64,000 bases of DNA, taken from assembly GCF_023856365.1 (NCBI RefSeq), contig NC_064538.1:5944494-6008493 (forward strand). The letters run 5' to 3'. The notes beneath the pieces were generated by a model that saw nothing but the letters and a program-made list of their open reading frames with translations, had not been told where the DNA came from and did no database searches. The first letter of the stretch is position 1, and each line of letters begins with the position of its first letter. Positions 50,501-62,552 of the stretch are shown piece after piece. The position numbers and the translations under genes were made by a program. The stretch is from Brienomyrus brachyistius. Lineage: Eukaryota; Chordata; Actinopteri; Osteoglossiformes; Mormyridae.

Positions 50501-52180
50501 CCCCCTCATTCAAGCCTCGTTTTACGAGTGGAAACGATCAGCCCCCTCAGGCGAGGAGGCACCGTTTTCTGGGTCCGCACACACTCCCAAAGGACAGCTC
50601 AGCTTCACCGGCTTTCAGAATCTCAACGTTCACTGAGCATATCTGGCCAGCCCAGCCCATCGGTATGAATGCGATGGATGCCCCTGTATTGCCTTTTTAA
50701 CAGATTATAAATCATGGTTTATACATGACACTAGCACCTCTTGGGGGGTCGGTCCATCCCCATTGGGATGGCGGGAGGGATCAATCCTTGCAATATATCC
50801 TGTTTTACAGCCCAAGCATCCCCTTGACAGCTTCACTTGGTATTGACACCTGGACAAATAGGGATAAATGCCCCTGTCGATACGGATGGCCCCCGTTATT
50901 GATGAATCCATTTAGCTATTCACTCTGCACAGAACCGCCTTTGCTCCCCTTCTCTGCCCCGTGCAGAGAACCACCTGCTTGCCCTAGCCTTGCACCGGGG
51001 CGCTGATCGGAGGTTAGAACAGCCAGTAAGTCAGGCTGGCAAGGTCAGCCTTGGAGGTGGGGGTCAAGGATGGAAGGATGCCAGGGATGTTTGTTCTAGC
51101 TGTAGCCCGGTGCCAGGTTAGAAAAGGTATTACAAACAAAGGAGCAGGTTTAGCCAATAGGAAGCGCCAGGACTGGTCACATGACAGTTGGACTTTGGGT
51201 GAATGATGATGGCAGCCCTTTGTTGCCAGCGCTAGCGGGTTAGCAGAGAAGCTGAAGGCACGCGGCAGTAATCGACTTAATCCCGGATTAGCATTAATTG
51301 GGGTTTGTGCCCTGGAACGGTTCTTGATTCCAGGCCTCATTATTTGATTACACACATCCCGTCGTTCCTCATACGGGTGCAATCCCCGCCCACACGATGC
51401 CCCGCCCGCCGTCATTGGCTGGGCTCCGTGACATGCTGTGAGAGGTCCCGGCTCTCGTTAGCACACGAGCAGGGTGCTCCTCTGACCTTTAGCCAGAGCT
51501 CAGCTATGGATTTATCTCTGCACTCGGAGTCAAGCTGGTGTCTCCCCGCCGTTATTAATGAGGGTGAGATAGAGATGGTCCAGTATATGCCTCGTTTACC
51601 CTTGGGACAGAGCTCCCCACTCCACACAGGCCACCTGACGTCTGCTAACGAGGTTGCGGTTGGAAAATGCTTTTACTCAAGCACACAGCTCTCCCTGTCT
51701 TCGACTGTCATGGCTGGCCTTTCGACCCAGTACTGCCAGAGACGGTGCTGTCCAGGACGCTCATGGAAGATGTCTCGGTCTCTCCTCTGGTTGCTTGGAC
51801 CCACCACCTCTACGATCTGATTGGTTATCTCTCTGAACCAATCATCTTTCATTTTGCCCAAAGAATTTGCCTGTCGAGCGGTCCTGGTCTGTGGCCGGTG
51901 TCATAAACATGCTATATGAGCTGACCTCATCCCATACTGGCGCGGCCTTCCACTACGCCCCCTCTGCCCCGTGCCCATTATCTGGTTCGTGAGTTAGAGG
52001 AACTGTGGGGAAGAAGGAGAAGAAAACGCGATGTAATTAAAATGTTCTGGGATGTCAGCGGTCGTCATAGTCACCGGCGCCTGACTGTATAATGTCGCAG
52101 CCTTTGTGCATGTCTGTCGCTACCCAAAGAATTCCCTGACACCCATCCCTGAGCTAATAGAGGGGCCTCACTCCTGTAAT

Positions 52181-52225
52181 TGCAGGCTTTAATTGCAATA
52201 ATTATTTACATGCCTAATTACACTA
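52181..52225. repeat. 45-bp AT-rich element, copy 1
   Basis: It starts tgcaggctttaattgcaata and ends acatgcctaattacacta. It is identical to 55073-55117 except for one base. It contains several homeodomain-type cores (taatt, aattatt). Flanking sequences of the two copies differ. Confidence 0.8.
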
Positions 52226-53239
52226 AAGGAGTCTGTCGGAGCAGCGGCTGCTAGCCGGAGGAGTCAAGGTTTTCGGGGTCTATCGAGAGGGGAGGCCTTG
52301 TTATAGCCGCGCACCTGATTGGTGGAGAGCACGCCAGAGGGGCGCACCAGACTCCAGGCTGACTTTACCCCGTGCCCTGGAGCTCTTCTCTGTACTGACA
52401 AAGGAATATTCCCGAACCCCCCCAAGGTCTTTGTCCTGGAGGTGCCACAGTAAAAAGAGGAGTGGAGATGGGTAAAGATGGCTAGCATCCCTGGCGAGGG
52501 GGGGTAACTGAGGGGTCCTATTGGGTAAGTCAATGATGCCCCCCCCCAGCCACCCATGTCTGTCTCACAAAGAGACCCCCGCCCAAGGGATGATGGATAT
52601 ACCATACGGGTGTGTTTTTAAATAACCCCACCCCCCAAAACATCCGTGCCTTCCGCAGACAGATTTCATCTAATATCGATCACATGATGGATGATCACAT
52701 GGTAAACATGACAGTGGTTAAAAAAAATAAATAAATAACATCACAAACGCTGACGGCGGTGGGCTACCCTGCCCGGTCACGTGACAACGCGGGGCCCATT
52801 TGCCGCCAGGGAGCGCGGGGCAGATGGCAGCCCAGCCTGCGATGTAAATCAGCCTGCTGCCATCGCGGCTTGTGTCGAGCGCGTGTGCGCTCCTGTCGGG
52901 GCCGCAACGGGGCGCAATGTAAAAAGGCTGCCTTGGGTGGGGGCAGATTGATTGATGCCACTCGTGAGATGGGTTTTGAAGAGGGAGTGAGCGAGACAGG
53001 AAGACACACACACATTGGGGCACGCAGATATATGAGCTCAGGGAAACCATGAACGGATGCAAAAAGAAAGGAACAATAGACGGCCCAGTGAAATAGAGTG
53101 ACTGGTACCCAGATCCTCCATGGATCAGCTGCCCGTGCTGGATTCACACTCAGAAGCCCCTGATCCCAGACTCGCGTCCTTCCTCAAACGGAGCATAGAG
53201 GGCAACAAAACAGACTATTTAGCATGAGGCGGGGAAAGC

Positions 53240-53738
53240 GTGCTTCACCTTAATGCTGTGGCTTGGATGTAAAGGCAGGGGTGGCGTGCTTCACCTTAAT
53301 GCTGTGGCTTGGATGTAAAGGCAGGGGTGGCGCGCTTCACCTTAATGTTGTGGCTTGGATGTAAAGGCAGGGGTGGCGCGCTTCACCTTAATGCTGTGGC
53401 TTGGATGTAAAGTTTGGAAGGTGTGCTTCACCTTAATGTTGTGGTTTGGATGTAAAGGCGTGGAAGGCATGCTTCACCTTAATGCTGTGGTTTGGATGTA
53501 AAGGCGTGGAAGGCATGCTTCACCTTAATGCTGTGGTTTGGATGTAAAGGCGTGGAAGGCATGCTTCACCTTAATGTTGTGGTTTGGATGTAAAGGCGTG
53601 GAAGGCATGCTTCACCTTAATGTTGTGGTTTCGATGTAAAGGCGTGGAAGGCATGCTTCACCTTAATGCTGTGGCTTGAATGTAAAGCAGGGAAGGTGTG
53701 CTTCGCCTTAATGCTGTGGCTTGAAGGTAAAGTCGCAG
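53240..53738. repeat. 46-bp minisatellite, about 11 units
   Basis: Each unit contains gcttcaccttaatg, then gtggttTggatgtaaagg or a close variant. Units 1-3 end in caggggtggc and units 5-9 end in cgtggaaggc, so two variants occupy opposite halves. The outermost right units are the most diverged. There is no coding content. Confidence 0.92.
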
Positions 53739-55072
53739 AGCCCACATATTGCCCCATCAAATCCGGTCATCTCCTTTGACCTCTGCTTTGCAGACCCCTC
53801 CATCAGCGTGGCAGGGTGTGACCGAACCCGAAGCTACACCCTGAGCCTGAGGGTGGGGGGTGCTCAAACAAAGAGCTGAGCTACACGCCAGAGGGGTTAA
53901 AATCCAAATCCACCCTCATCTGGCTGGCGTGCCCAAATTAAGCGCTAAGCCACCTTCGGTACTCCCCCCATCGCGGGTCTCCCAGACGAGACGAGCAAGT
54001 GCACAAGAGCCAGATCATTTGCATTATTAACTTGCCACACGCTGACCTGCCAATCACAGCCTGGTGCTGTGGTGCAGACCCCGCCCCTCTGCCTCCCGGC
54101 TACAATGTCTCCGTGATTGACAGGTATAGACGCTCCTCTCCCTATGTGCTGTGTGCCCGCTGTTTGCCCTCCGCGCCGCGTCCCACTGTGGAATGACAGC
54201 TGGTCAGGGGCGGTCCGAATGGATCTGCCTCTACGTTGTCTTTAATTATAGTCATTTTTACTGTTCAGCTCTTTTCTCTGTGTCAGACACGTCACTGTCA
54301 CGGCAGCAGAATGTGGTGTGTCCCTGTCACACCGGGGAGGCGTCCTGCATGTTTTTCTCTGTTCCTAAAGCAAACACATTTATCTTCTCTTTCCTCCGTC
54401 TCCACAATGATGAACGGTTTGCCCTCCTAAACGCATCATTCGGTCACATGACTTTCCCCCCCCCCCCCCCCCACACCCCATGGGTTGCTAATGACCACCG
54501 GCGGAGAAGAGGAGGCCGGCCACTGATCCGCTGGAAAGCCGAATCCAGCACGGTTGAGCGGCTGGCGGTCTCCATTAGCGACCACCTTCAGATATATTTT
54601 TTAAGGTGGTCCGAGGGTAATAGGGCAGGATGCTCAATAATACATTTGCGTGTTACCATAATACTACCCAAGCCTGTAACCAAGGAACCAGTCAGAAGCA
54701 GAAGCTGGCCCAAAACCAGCAAACAAAAGGCAGAAGCCTTCAGAGAGGTCTTTGACCTTGTGTCCTGTGACTGCTTATGTCCAAAGATTCTCTCAGTCAA
54801 CGATAGCTGCTTACACAAGAATGCTCTGCGTTGTGATATTTAGACTCTTTTCTGGTCGGTTCAGTAAATTTTATAAAAGTGAAATAATGGACACAATGAG
54901 ACAAGTGGAGTAGTTTGTCTCTGCTTGAGTGGACCGATATCTGCTGGGAGCCAAAGTCACCAGAGCGAGATGACTGGTGTCTCGTGTTTTGTGGTGAAGC
55001 TCTTATTAATATACCCCTCATACCTCCATAGCTGGCTGTGCTATATAATCTGCGAATCAAAGTCCTCTGCCT

Positions 55073-55117
55073 TGCAGGCTTTTATTGCAATAATTATTTA
55101 CATGCCTAATTACACTA
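55073..55117. repeat. 45-bp AT-rich element, copy 2
   Basis: This matches 52181-52225 at 44 of 45 positions, 2.9 kb away in the same orientation. Right after it the sequence diverges into accatccatccatcc, a SINE-tail-like word. Confidence 0.8.
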
Positions 55118-55214
55118 ATTACCATCCATCCATCCTTTTCCCACATTGCTTATCCAGAATTGTAATCCAGTAATCCACGTCAAAATGTGGTATTTTCTAA
55201 TGGACAAAAGTAAT

Positions 55215-55640
55215 TAATCTAGTCCTGTTCAGCCTTGTTCAGTCCAGTACAGCCCTATTTGGCCCTGTTCAATTCTGTTTGGCCTTATGCTGCCATGTTC
55301 AGTCTTATTCAGCCCTGCTCCACTCTGTTCAGCCTCAGTCAACACTGCTCAATCCTGTTTAACCTTATTCAGCTGTTTTCAGGCTTATTCAGTTCTTTTG
55401 AGCCTTGTTCAGCCTTATTCGGTCCTGTTTAGCCTTGTTCAGCAGCGTTTTGTTGTATTTAGCCCTGTTCAGCCTCTTTCAACTTTTCAACTTTGATCAG
55501 GCCTGTTCTGCCGCTTTCAGCCCTGTTCAGCCTCCTTAGCTCTGTTCAATCCTGTTTGGCCTTGTTAAGCCCTGTTCAGTCCTGATCAGTCTCGTTCAAC
55601 CCTGCCTGTTCAGGCCTGTTTGGCCTTATTCAGCCTCACT
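55215..55640. repeat. Degenerate (cctgttcagc)n satellite
   Basis: About 420 bases are built from variations on cctgttcagc and cttattcagc, spaced by about 10 bases, with no long identical unit. It is an old, heavily mutated short-period tandem array. Confidence 0.8.
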
Positions 55641-56570
55641 CCCCCTTGCCACAATAGTGTAAAAAATGCATTAGCATCCTGTCACACCAAGGTGATGTTA
55701 CAGCCAGTGTCTGTGACACTAGCAGAGGGAAGCGGACCCCAGACCTGCTGAGTGTCCCACAGCCAGAGTATCGCCACAGGCAACAGAAGGCGTAGCCTGC
55801 ATGGGCTCGACCTCAGCTCCGGGCCCAGGACTCTTTGGAGTGACACGCCCCACTGTCCCCTACGGAGGGGTGCAGATGTGAGTCTCTGTGAGCCCAGATG
55901 GCACTGTTCAGCTCCCGGCAGGACCCACACTGGGCACGGAGTGTGTGTGTCATCTTCCTGTCCCATGCCTGTCCCCCTTTCTGTCTCTCCCCTGTTCTGC
56001 TACTGTCCCATGCTTGTCTCGTTCATGTCCCACGTGTCCCTCTCCTGTCACACGCTTGTCACGCCTGCCTCCTGACTGACCCATGCCTGTCCTGTTTCTT
56101 CCATGCCCTCCCCACACCTGTGAAATTCCTGCCCCTGTCTCGCTCCTGCCCTGCAGTCCCCTCTGTCACTAAACCTCACAAAACACCCACAGAACAACCC
56201 TTGACCCAGAAGCACAAGCCAAGTGACACCAGGAACCATAGTGGGGCAGGACTCCCTTCCGATGTGTTGTAGTCAGTGGCACCAGGGACTCTGGGGAGCA
56301 CGACAGCCCTTTTGGTCCCTCCACCCCCCCACTGGAGACCCCAAGAGGTCCTGTAGGAGGCATCCAATGAACAGCAAGGTGGCGGGGGGGGCTGCTTTCA
56401 CAGAGACACATGGTGCCTTGCGTGCAGTCCCACACTGGTGTTTGCAGTATTTGTAAACACACAAAGCCCGAGTGTTTCACAGCAGCTTTTTGTGTGTGAG
56501 GGCATGTCCAGAATGTCTGAGGCGGTAGCTCCTGGATGGGGGGGACTGGGGCAGGCAGTATGGAGCCACA

Positions 56571-56631
56571 TGTGTGTGCGTGTGTGTGTGTGTGTGTGTG
56601 GGGGGGTGTGTGTGTGTGTGTGTGTGTGCGT
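56571..56631. repeat. (TG)n microsatellite
   Basis: This TG array is interrupted by a run of G near 56601-56606. Confidence 0.9.
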
Positions 56632-56980
56632 GCATGGGCCATCAGCACAGTGGTCCTCACACTCCCCCCATAGCCCCCCTCCTCGAACCTGCTGCCAGAA
56701 AAAGGCAGGATTCCAGCCATCCATAATTAATACACTACTATCTCTGCCTCCATGCCGCGGCACTCGTACCGCCCTCCCCCCCATACACAAACACAATGCC
56801 CCCTTTACCCCTCGGCCTCAGCTCTGCACCCGCTTCTCTGTCTGATTTGCTTGAGGGGGCTGGTTGTCCAGCAGTTGTCTGCCTTTGAGCGTCTGGGGGG
56901 ACTTTGCCGGCGGATGGCTGGCTGGCCCCCCCACCCTGGGTACCCACTGGCCCCCCTCGTTATTTATTTGGCTGTTAGCT

Positions 56981-56984
<4 letters not shown>

Positions 56985-57026
<42 letters not shown>
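56985..57026. repeat. (CA)n microsatellite
   Basis: This is an uninterrupted CA array adjoining the reverse copy of the TG-bounded repeat. Confidence 0.95.
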
Positions 57027-57029
<3 letters not shown>

Positions 57030-57262
57030 CTGTACTCAAATCTTTTTGGGGACTGTCCATTCATTTCCCTAATCCCTCAATGACAAACATAACCCCTGCA
57101 CAGCCCTGCCTTTAACCACAAATATCCAAACAAAATGCAAGACTTTTGGAATTTTTTGTTTTTTGAGTGCAGATTTTTCAAAAATTTCCCCTTGTGAGGA
57201 CCAAAAAAACATCAAAACAACAGGTTTGGTCCCCACAATGTAATATGTTCTTGGGCAGCGCA
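57027..57262 (-). mobile_element. TG-bounded dispersed repeat, copy 2
   Basis: On the minus strand it starts tattacattgtggggaccaa, then ggtcctcacaaggggaaat, aaaaatctgcactcaaaaaa, ccaaaagtcttgcattttg, gtggttaaaggcagggc and gtcattgagggattaggg. These are the same words in the same order as 29500-29756. A CA array touches one end and a short imperfect CA stretch the other. Confidence 0.7.
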
Positions 57263-57959
57263 CACACATACATTATCACATGGATGTGTGTACACTTGCA
57301 GGCACGAGCCCCACCCCCCCCCCCCCCACTCCTCCTGAAGTCCTGGCTGCCGCTCCAGGCTTTTGGGGTTTAACCGCGGACGGCTATCCAAGCTCCAGTC
57401 CTCGAGCCCCTTGGACCTATGCTTTGACAGAAGCCCCGCCCACATTTTGGAGTCAGGCCGCTTGGTTAGTTGGTTCTGATCCCTGCGATGCCAGAGCCTC
57501 CGGGTGTCGCAATCGCCTCGAACCCGACTCCATAGCAGCTCCCTCAGCCCTGGGCCTCATCCGGCGAGCGAGTTAGGTACCGATACGTGAGCCTCTTTAT
57601 CGCTGACGTTCCCTCTGAGGTGAGCCGGGCTCTCCCGCGACATTCCCGAATTCACGACGGCTTCCCCGCAGGAGTCGTTTCTTGGACTCGCAGGCCGCAG
57701 TTTCACAGGCGTCCCACAAAGTGCTCTGCGCATCCTAATGGAGAGATAATGTGCGCTTCCTCTCTAAAATCAATCCCGTAATGACACGCCCCGTGGTGCC
57801 ACCTTAAGAAGATCCTTAAAGACCCCGGGGGCTCCGCTAATCTGGGTTAGCGGCAGAAATGTGAAATGAATGACGGGACGCGGCAGCAACCGTTATCGAT
57901 TCTTCTTAATATAGCTCCGATTTCGCCAGAAACCCGGCTACTCTCCTCAGCCAGTAGCT

Positions 57960-58160
57960 GAATGGTGACTATTGTAATATTTTTAAAGGAGCGTATGAGG
58001 GGCTATAATTCGTACAGAGGGGCGAACCTTATCATTAGCCAATGAAATGCTTTGAATCGATGAGTGACAGGGGAGTGAGCACTGTGGGGGCCATTCAGCT
58101 TTCAGCAGGGAGCAGTGCCCATGTGACCCCGCCTCTACTGTATATAAACCCCTAGCTCTC
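57960..58160 (+). mobile_element. CAGGGGC-type MITE, copy 8
   Basis: The body is gaggggctataattcgtacagaggggc (in two parts), ccttatcattagccaatgaa, gatgagtgacaggggagtga, ggccattcagctttcagc and gtatataaacccct at the right end. The second CCAAT is mutated to ccatt. Confidence 0.7.
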
Positions 58161-59639
58161 CAGGACGCCGGGACGGGCAAGAGACAGAGGGGCTGGGTGG
58201 GGCAGGAGAGGCCCAGGAATGGGTGAGTCCCAGTGCCCCGAGTCAGGCGGAGGCCAGAGAGGGAGACAGGATGGGGGGTAAATCTGAGTGGCTGGTCAGG
58301 GTCGTTTGCGTTTTCTGATGTTTTAGAGGGACTGTCAAACAGGGGACTCCTTGGTGGAGATTAAAATGCCTGTGGTGATGGGGGGGGGGGTGTAGCGTCA
58401 CCCTGCTGGTGTTCCACGTAGGGCAGCACAGGCGGAACGGGGCCGGCTGCCGCGTGTTGGATGAGCTTCACGCCGGCAACGAGCCCGGCTCTGTTGCTCT
58501 CATTAAAAATGGATGGCTTGGGGTGTGTGGGGGGGAGTTTGGGCCCAGCAGTGCCAGATGTTTACATCCTGCGGGGTGGGGGGGGGGCAGGCTGGGCAGT
58601 TGCTTTGGAAACAAGGGGGGGATCATATCCTACAGGCAAGTTTTTTCATTTTTTTATTACATGCAGAGAAATGCAGTCCTGAGTGGCGGACCCCCCCCCC
58701 CCCATTCAGCACACCAATCCTGGGGAACCCCCCCCTCCATTCATCACCGCACCACATAAAGACACAGGCCTCTGCTTCGCTTGGGCATGTTTACTCTGCC
58801 CCCCACCCCACTGTCTCATCAGCAATACAAACATACAGTCCTGTTGCACACCACACTTTAATTACCCACTCGACCCCCCCAGGCCTGTTTCCCTTTGAGT
58901 TTCACTCTGTGTTTGTTGTCGTGTGTCTGTATTGGATGCCGTGCGATGGCCATGACGGGGCGTGAGAGACATTCCTGTGTGCAGCCTCTCCCCCCCCCGG
59001 TAACCCCCTATCCCATAAACTCCCCCCGCAGTACTGACCCCGGTCCCCCCGGTCAGGGGGGTACAGTCTCTCGCAGCCGTTTGTGTCCTGAATGGCGTGT
59101 GTAACAGCCCCCGGCAACTGCAGGGCACAAAGACCCCCCCGGGGGGGCATCAGCTGCCCCTCACCTCACCATTCGGCACAGCTGAGAGGAGTCACATGTT
59201 CTACCTGAACTCTGACCTCTGACCCCCCTGCTCTCCTCCTCCATTCATGTCTCTTCAGGTTTCGCTCCACCTCCCTTTTCCTTTTTTTGCCCCCCTCACC
59301 ACCACCTCCATGTGACAACTGTGCCCGCAAATCTCCACGTCCGTCACAAAGGCCCCCACACTCTAACGCCGAGGAAATGGCCCCTTTGTGCTGTCCTCAC
59401 AGGTGCCTGTCTGTTCCTCTGAGTGACTGCGGTGCGTGTCTGGAACAGCTGCCTGGCCCCCCTATGGCCCCCAATGCGCCGCCTCTCAGCTGCCTCTCAG
59501 TCACCCCCCCCCATCCATTTTTGTGGCAGCTAGTGGGAACGAACTCAGTTAGTTGCGTACCGACGCTTGTGTCGCCGGTTGCCGTGGTACTCAGCTGGGG
59601 TACCTACGGGCCTTCACACACAGTTGTTACCGCCCCCCC

Positions 59640-59760
59640 CCCCCTCGGGCATTTCCAGCACCTGCCGTTGGACCCGCTCCGCACCCCCATCTGAGTGGCG
59701 GGTGAAAGGGGTTAATCGCTTCTGGAGCAGTTGGGACCATCAGAGACGCGTCAGGGCTAA
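59640..59760. repeat. Local duplication, unit 1
   Basis: Shares with 60200-60312 the ordered words ttccagcacctgcc, gacccgc, ggttaat, ggagcagttgggacc and acgcgtcagggct. The pair is clearly homologous but has many substitutions and small gaps. Confidence 0.6.
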
Positions 59761-60199
59761 TTTGTGGCCCTTACACCCCCCCCCCCCCCGCACATGCGGA
59801 GTCACACAGGACCCCCTTTTAGGGCCCGGCCACGTCAATGCGCTCCTTTGTTTCATGCCACCGCACCCCCAGGGCCCGGGACAGGTGGACGGCACGGGGA
59901 ACCCGGCTGAAAGCAGTAATGACATTTAACACGCTGCCGCTTGTCTGGAAACTGGGGCCCCGAAGTGAAAAAGGGGCCCCACCCCCCCGGCGTGTTCTCA
60001 TCCGTGTCCTGCATTGGGGGCGGCTCCATGAGCTCAGTGCTACTGTGGTTTTGTGGAGACCAAAGATGGTGCTCTGCGGGGAGGGGGGGGCAGAAGACGT
60101 GTTGTGATGGACAGGGGCCGCATGCATCTGCATCATTCCAACAGAAGTGGGCCGTTGGGGTCCGTGACGCAGATGCTAACCCCACCCTCATCCCTCCAC

Positions 60200-60312
60200 G
60201 CCATTTTCAGCACCTGCCATCTGACCCACACCGCCCTCCCCTCCCTGCAGGGGGCGAGAGAGGTTAATTGTCCCGGAGCAGTTGGGACCGCCACAGGCAC
60301 GTCGGGGTCTCG
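60200..60312. repeat. Local duplication, unit 2
   Basis: Carries ttttcagcacctgcc, gacccac, ggttaat, ggagcagttgggacc and gcacgtcggggtct in the same order as unit 1, about 560 bases away and in the same orientation. An internal segment around the gagcg-type word differs. Confidence 0.6.
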
Positions 60313-61009
60313 GATCTCAGAACTTCACGCCTCCCTGTGCCCTTGGAAAATGCCAGGGGCTGAGCAAGGGGCTCCGCGTCTCCCGTGGTGACGTGCGCCC
60401 TCCTCTGCATCGATCCACTCAGGAGCCATGCCCTCCCCATGCAGGGAATCATGGGAGAAATCCGTGACAGGCCAGACCCATGAATAGGAATCTATCAAGG
60501 GCCTCAAGCTGACGAGCACAGACAATTGTGCGGTACGGAGCCAGTATGGCTCCTGCTGCATCCTATTCCTGTCACACAAGGGGGGGCTGTGGTCTTTACG
60601 AGTCTGTCCTCAGGCCTAAGCCTCTGGAAACCCTGTTGAGCCCACAGAGCGTTAAAAATAATCGTGCTTAATAGGACAAGTAGCCTTTTGGTCTGGCTGT
60701 TTGGCCTCCTTACAGACGCGAAACAGACGCTGTTTATATCACATGACTGCAAGCTCCATCGGTCTCAAGCAGCTTCTGCAGCACGTGTTCAATAAGGACA
60801 TGTAGCACGCTGGTCTGCCTGCTCTCTCATTCTGGAGAAAGTGTGTCTGAAATGTCCAGCAGCCATCGATTATGGGAGTGATACTAACAAACTGTAAAAG
60901 TACTTTTTAAGTCACTCATTAATGGGATTACTAAAGACGAGTTTCTGGCCTGCATGCGCATTCACTGTGTAAGCACCACCGCCTGTGCTCAACCTTCAGT
61001 GGGGGGTAA

Positions 61010-61240
61010 TATGTGACTCAGCGGGTTAGGCCTCCGCGGAAGGTTGTCGGTTCAAGGCCCCTCCCTAGCGCAATGGTCATCTTGCCTTTGGACCCTTGAG
61101 TTATTTCCCAGAATGCTCCAGTGGTGCAGGTCAAATGCTCAGACCCTGCACTTGGACCACAAGCTTCACTCTCACCCATATGTGTGTGTTTATGTCTTAA
61201 AGGAGAGCATGATGGGATACGTGAATTGAAGCATGACATG
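61010..61240 (+). mobile_element. tRNA-derived SINE, family A
   Basis: The head tgtgactcagcgggttaggc (A box) and ggttgtcggttcaaggccc (B box) are followed by cttgcctttggacccttgag, gcaggtcaaatgctcagacc and the tail atatgtgtgtgtttatgtct then aaaggagagcatgatggg. It ends about 70 bases before the plxna2 exon at 61311. Confidence 0.75.
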
Positions 61241-61310
61241 GTACCTGCTCTCCTAGTCGTGCACGTGGCAGATGACACTTCATTTCGTTTTCTTTTTCTC
61301 TGTGCCGCAG

Positions 61311-61411
61311 GTGAGCAGGGTCCCCATTGAAGCGTGTGAGCAGTATGGCACCTGCAGCGAGTGCCTCAGTTCCGGAGACCCCCACTGCGGCTGGTGTGTC
61401 CTGCACAACAC
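61311..61411 (+). CDS. plxna2: Plexin A2, exon spanning Sema end and start of first PSI domain
   Basis: This internal exon has 33 codons plus two bases. The acceptor is tctctgtgccgcag|gtg and the donor is ac|gtgagtc, so it leaves in phase 2. It translates to [20 protein letters not shown] then [13 protein letters not shown]. The [17 protein letters not shown] pattern is the plexin/semaphorin/integrin (PSI) cysteine-rich signature; five of its cysteines are here and the rest must be in the next exon beyond the window. It joins in frame to the exon ending at 46548. Confidence 0.92.
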
Positions 61412-61988
61412 GTGAGTCACAACCGATCAACCCCTCCTCTCATATTCATCACTCTGCTCAGGGTGTCCCCCAGTAGAGGGCACTGCTCCGTGGCCCAGTA
61501 TTGGATTCGGCTACATCACATGCCACCATGTAGAAATGATCACGTGTTCGTGGAGTTAAAATGCGATGAGCACAGGGGCGGAGGGCACCCCCTGGTGGAG
61601 TGCCCTCGCTACTGCAATTTTGCCACTTCCCACCAGCCCTGCAAAACGAAACAGAGCGGCTGCCCACTTCCTTGGAGAATCATCCTCCTTTCCTCCTCCT
61701 CCCTCGCTTGCTCGTCTTCCTCGGCTCCTCGCTGATCCGCTTGCCCTCTGCAACCCCCCCCCCCTACCCCCCATCGTTCCCCTTCGACGGGAGATCTTTG
61801 GCCTCCACTTTTCACCGTCAAGGAGGCAGCCTCCACTCGGCAGATAATTAGAAACATGGCAGCCCATTGGCCGTTCGGAGCATCAGGGTGGATGCCATGT
61901 CTGTAGCCAACGTTTCACCGCCTCCTTTTCACTTGCCTTCCGCATCCAGTGTGTGGTGGGTCTCTAGCTACATTTTCATGCTGTGTGG

Positions 61989-62125
61989 GAGGGGGCGTGA
62001 ATACTGACCCCAGCTGAAAGCTGATTGGCCCCAGAATACCTCCACACCTGTCATTCACCGATTTAAAACCATGACATTGGCTAAGGCTGGCCCTACTGTA
62101 TGAATTATGGCCCTCTCTTATGAAG
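61989..62125 (-). mobile_element. CAGGGGC-type MITE, copy 9
   Basis: On the + strand: gggggcgtgaatactgaccc, cagctgaaagctgattggcc, ctgtcattcaccgatttaaa, catgacattggctaaggctg, gaattatggccctctcttat. This is the family body in reverse with a short internal loss around the aataataagg segment. Confidence 0.75.
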
Positions 62126-62552
62126 CGACAGGCGATTCATGATGCGTGTTACAGAGGCTTAGCAGAACCAAACCAGCTCCAATGGTTCAGGAGCCACAGC
62201 AGATGGACCAGATACACTTTAACCCCCAGAGATCAGCACCATGCCCCCCCCCTTTCTGATGGGCTAGCCTGTGGTCATATTAAATGAGGACTTTTCCCCC
62301 TCAAACTGTATAAGGGGGCTGATCCACACTGCTTAGCGGGAGAGTTTGCTGTCAGATTTTGTTGCGATTACTCACAAAATCTTACTTCTGACACGGGTGG
62401 GCTACAGCCCCCGGCGCAACCCCAAGATTTGGCGAGGATTCTGGAGGGGGGGGTCAGAGGTCAGCCTCGCTTGCACCCACGGAGGGAGGGGGATGGGGGC
62501 CATTCCCTAGTGGAGAAGCGATGCTGACACATGGGTGTACTATCTATTAGTT

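Larger units (their letters stand above)
46549..61310 (+). other. 14.8-kb plxna2 intron
   Basis: The donor gtgagc is at 46549 and the acceptor ccgcag at 61305-61310. No coding sequence is recognised. It holds a SINE, a 46-bp minisatellite, two copies of a 45-bp AT-rich element, a degenerate gttcag repeat, a TG-bounded repeat, a MITE and a local duplication, all listed separately. 47600-52180 is mostly unique, including an AT-rich stretch at 48390-48680 and a CpG-containing stretch at 48740-48900. 58170-59640 is rich in poly-C and poly-G runs. Confidence 0.8.

Noticed and set aside
54151..54843. 230-codon open frame on the + strand
   Set aside because: It reads through a 17-base C run as a Pro stretch, and neither half resembles a known protein.
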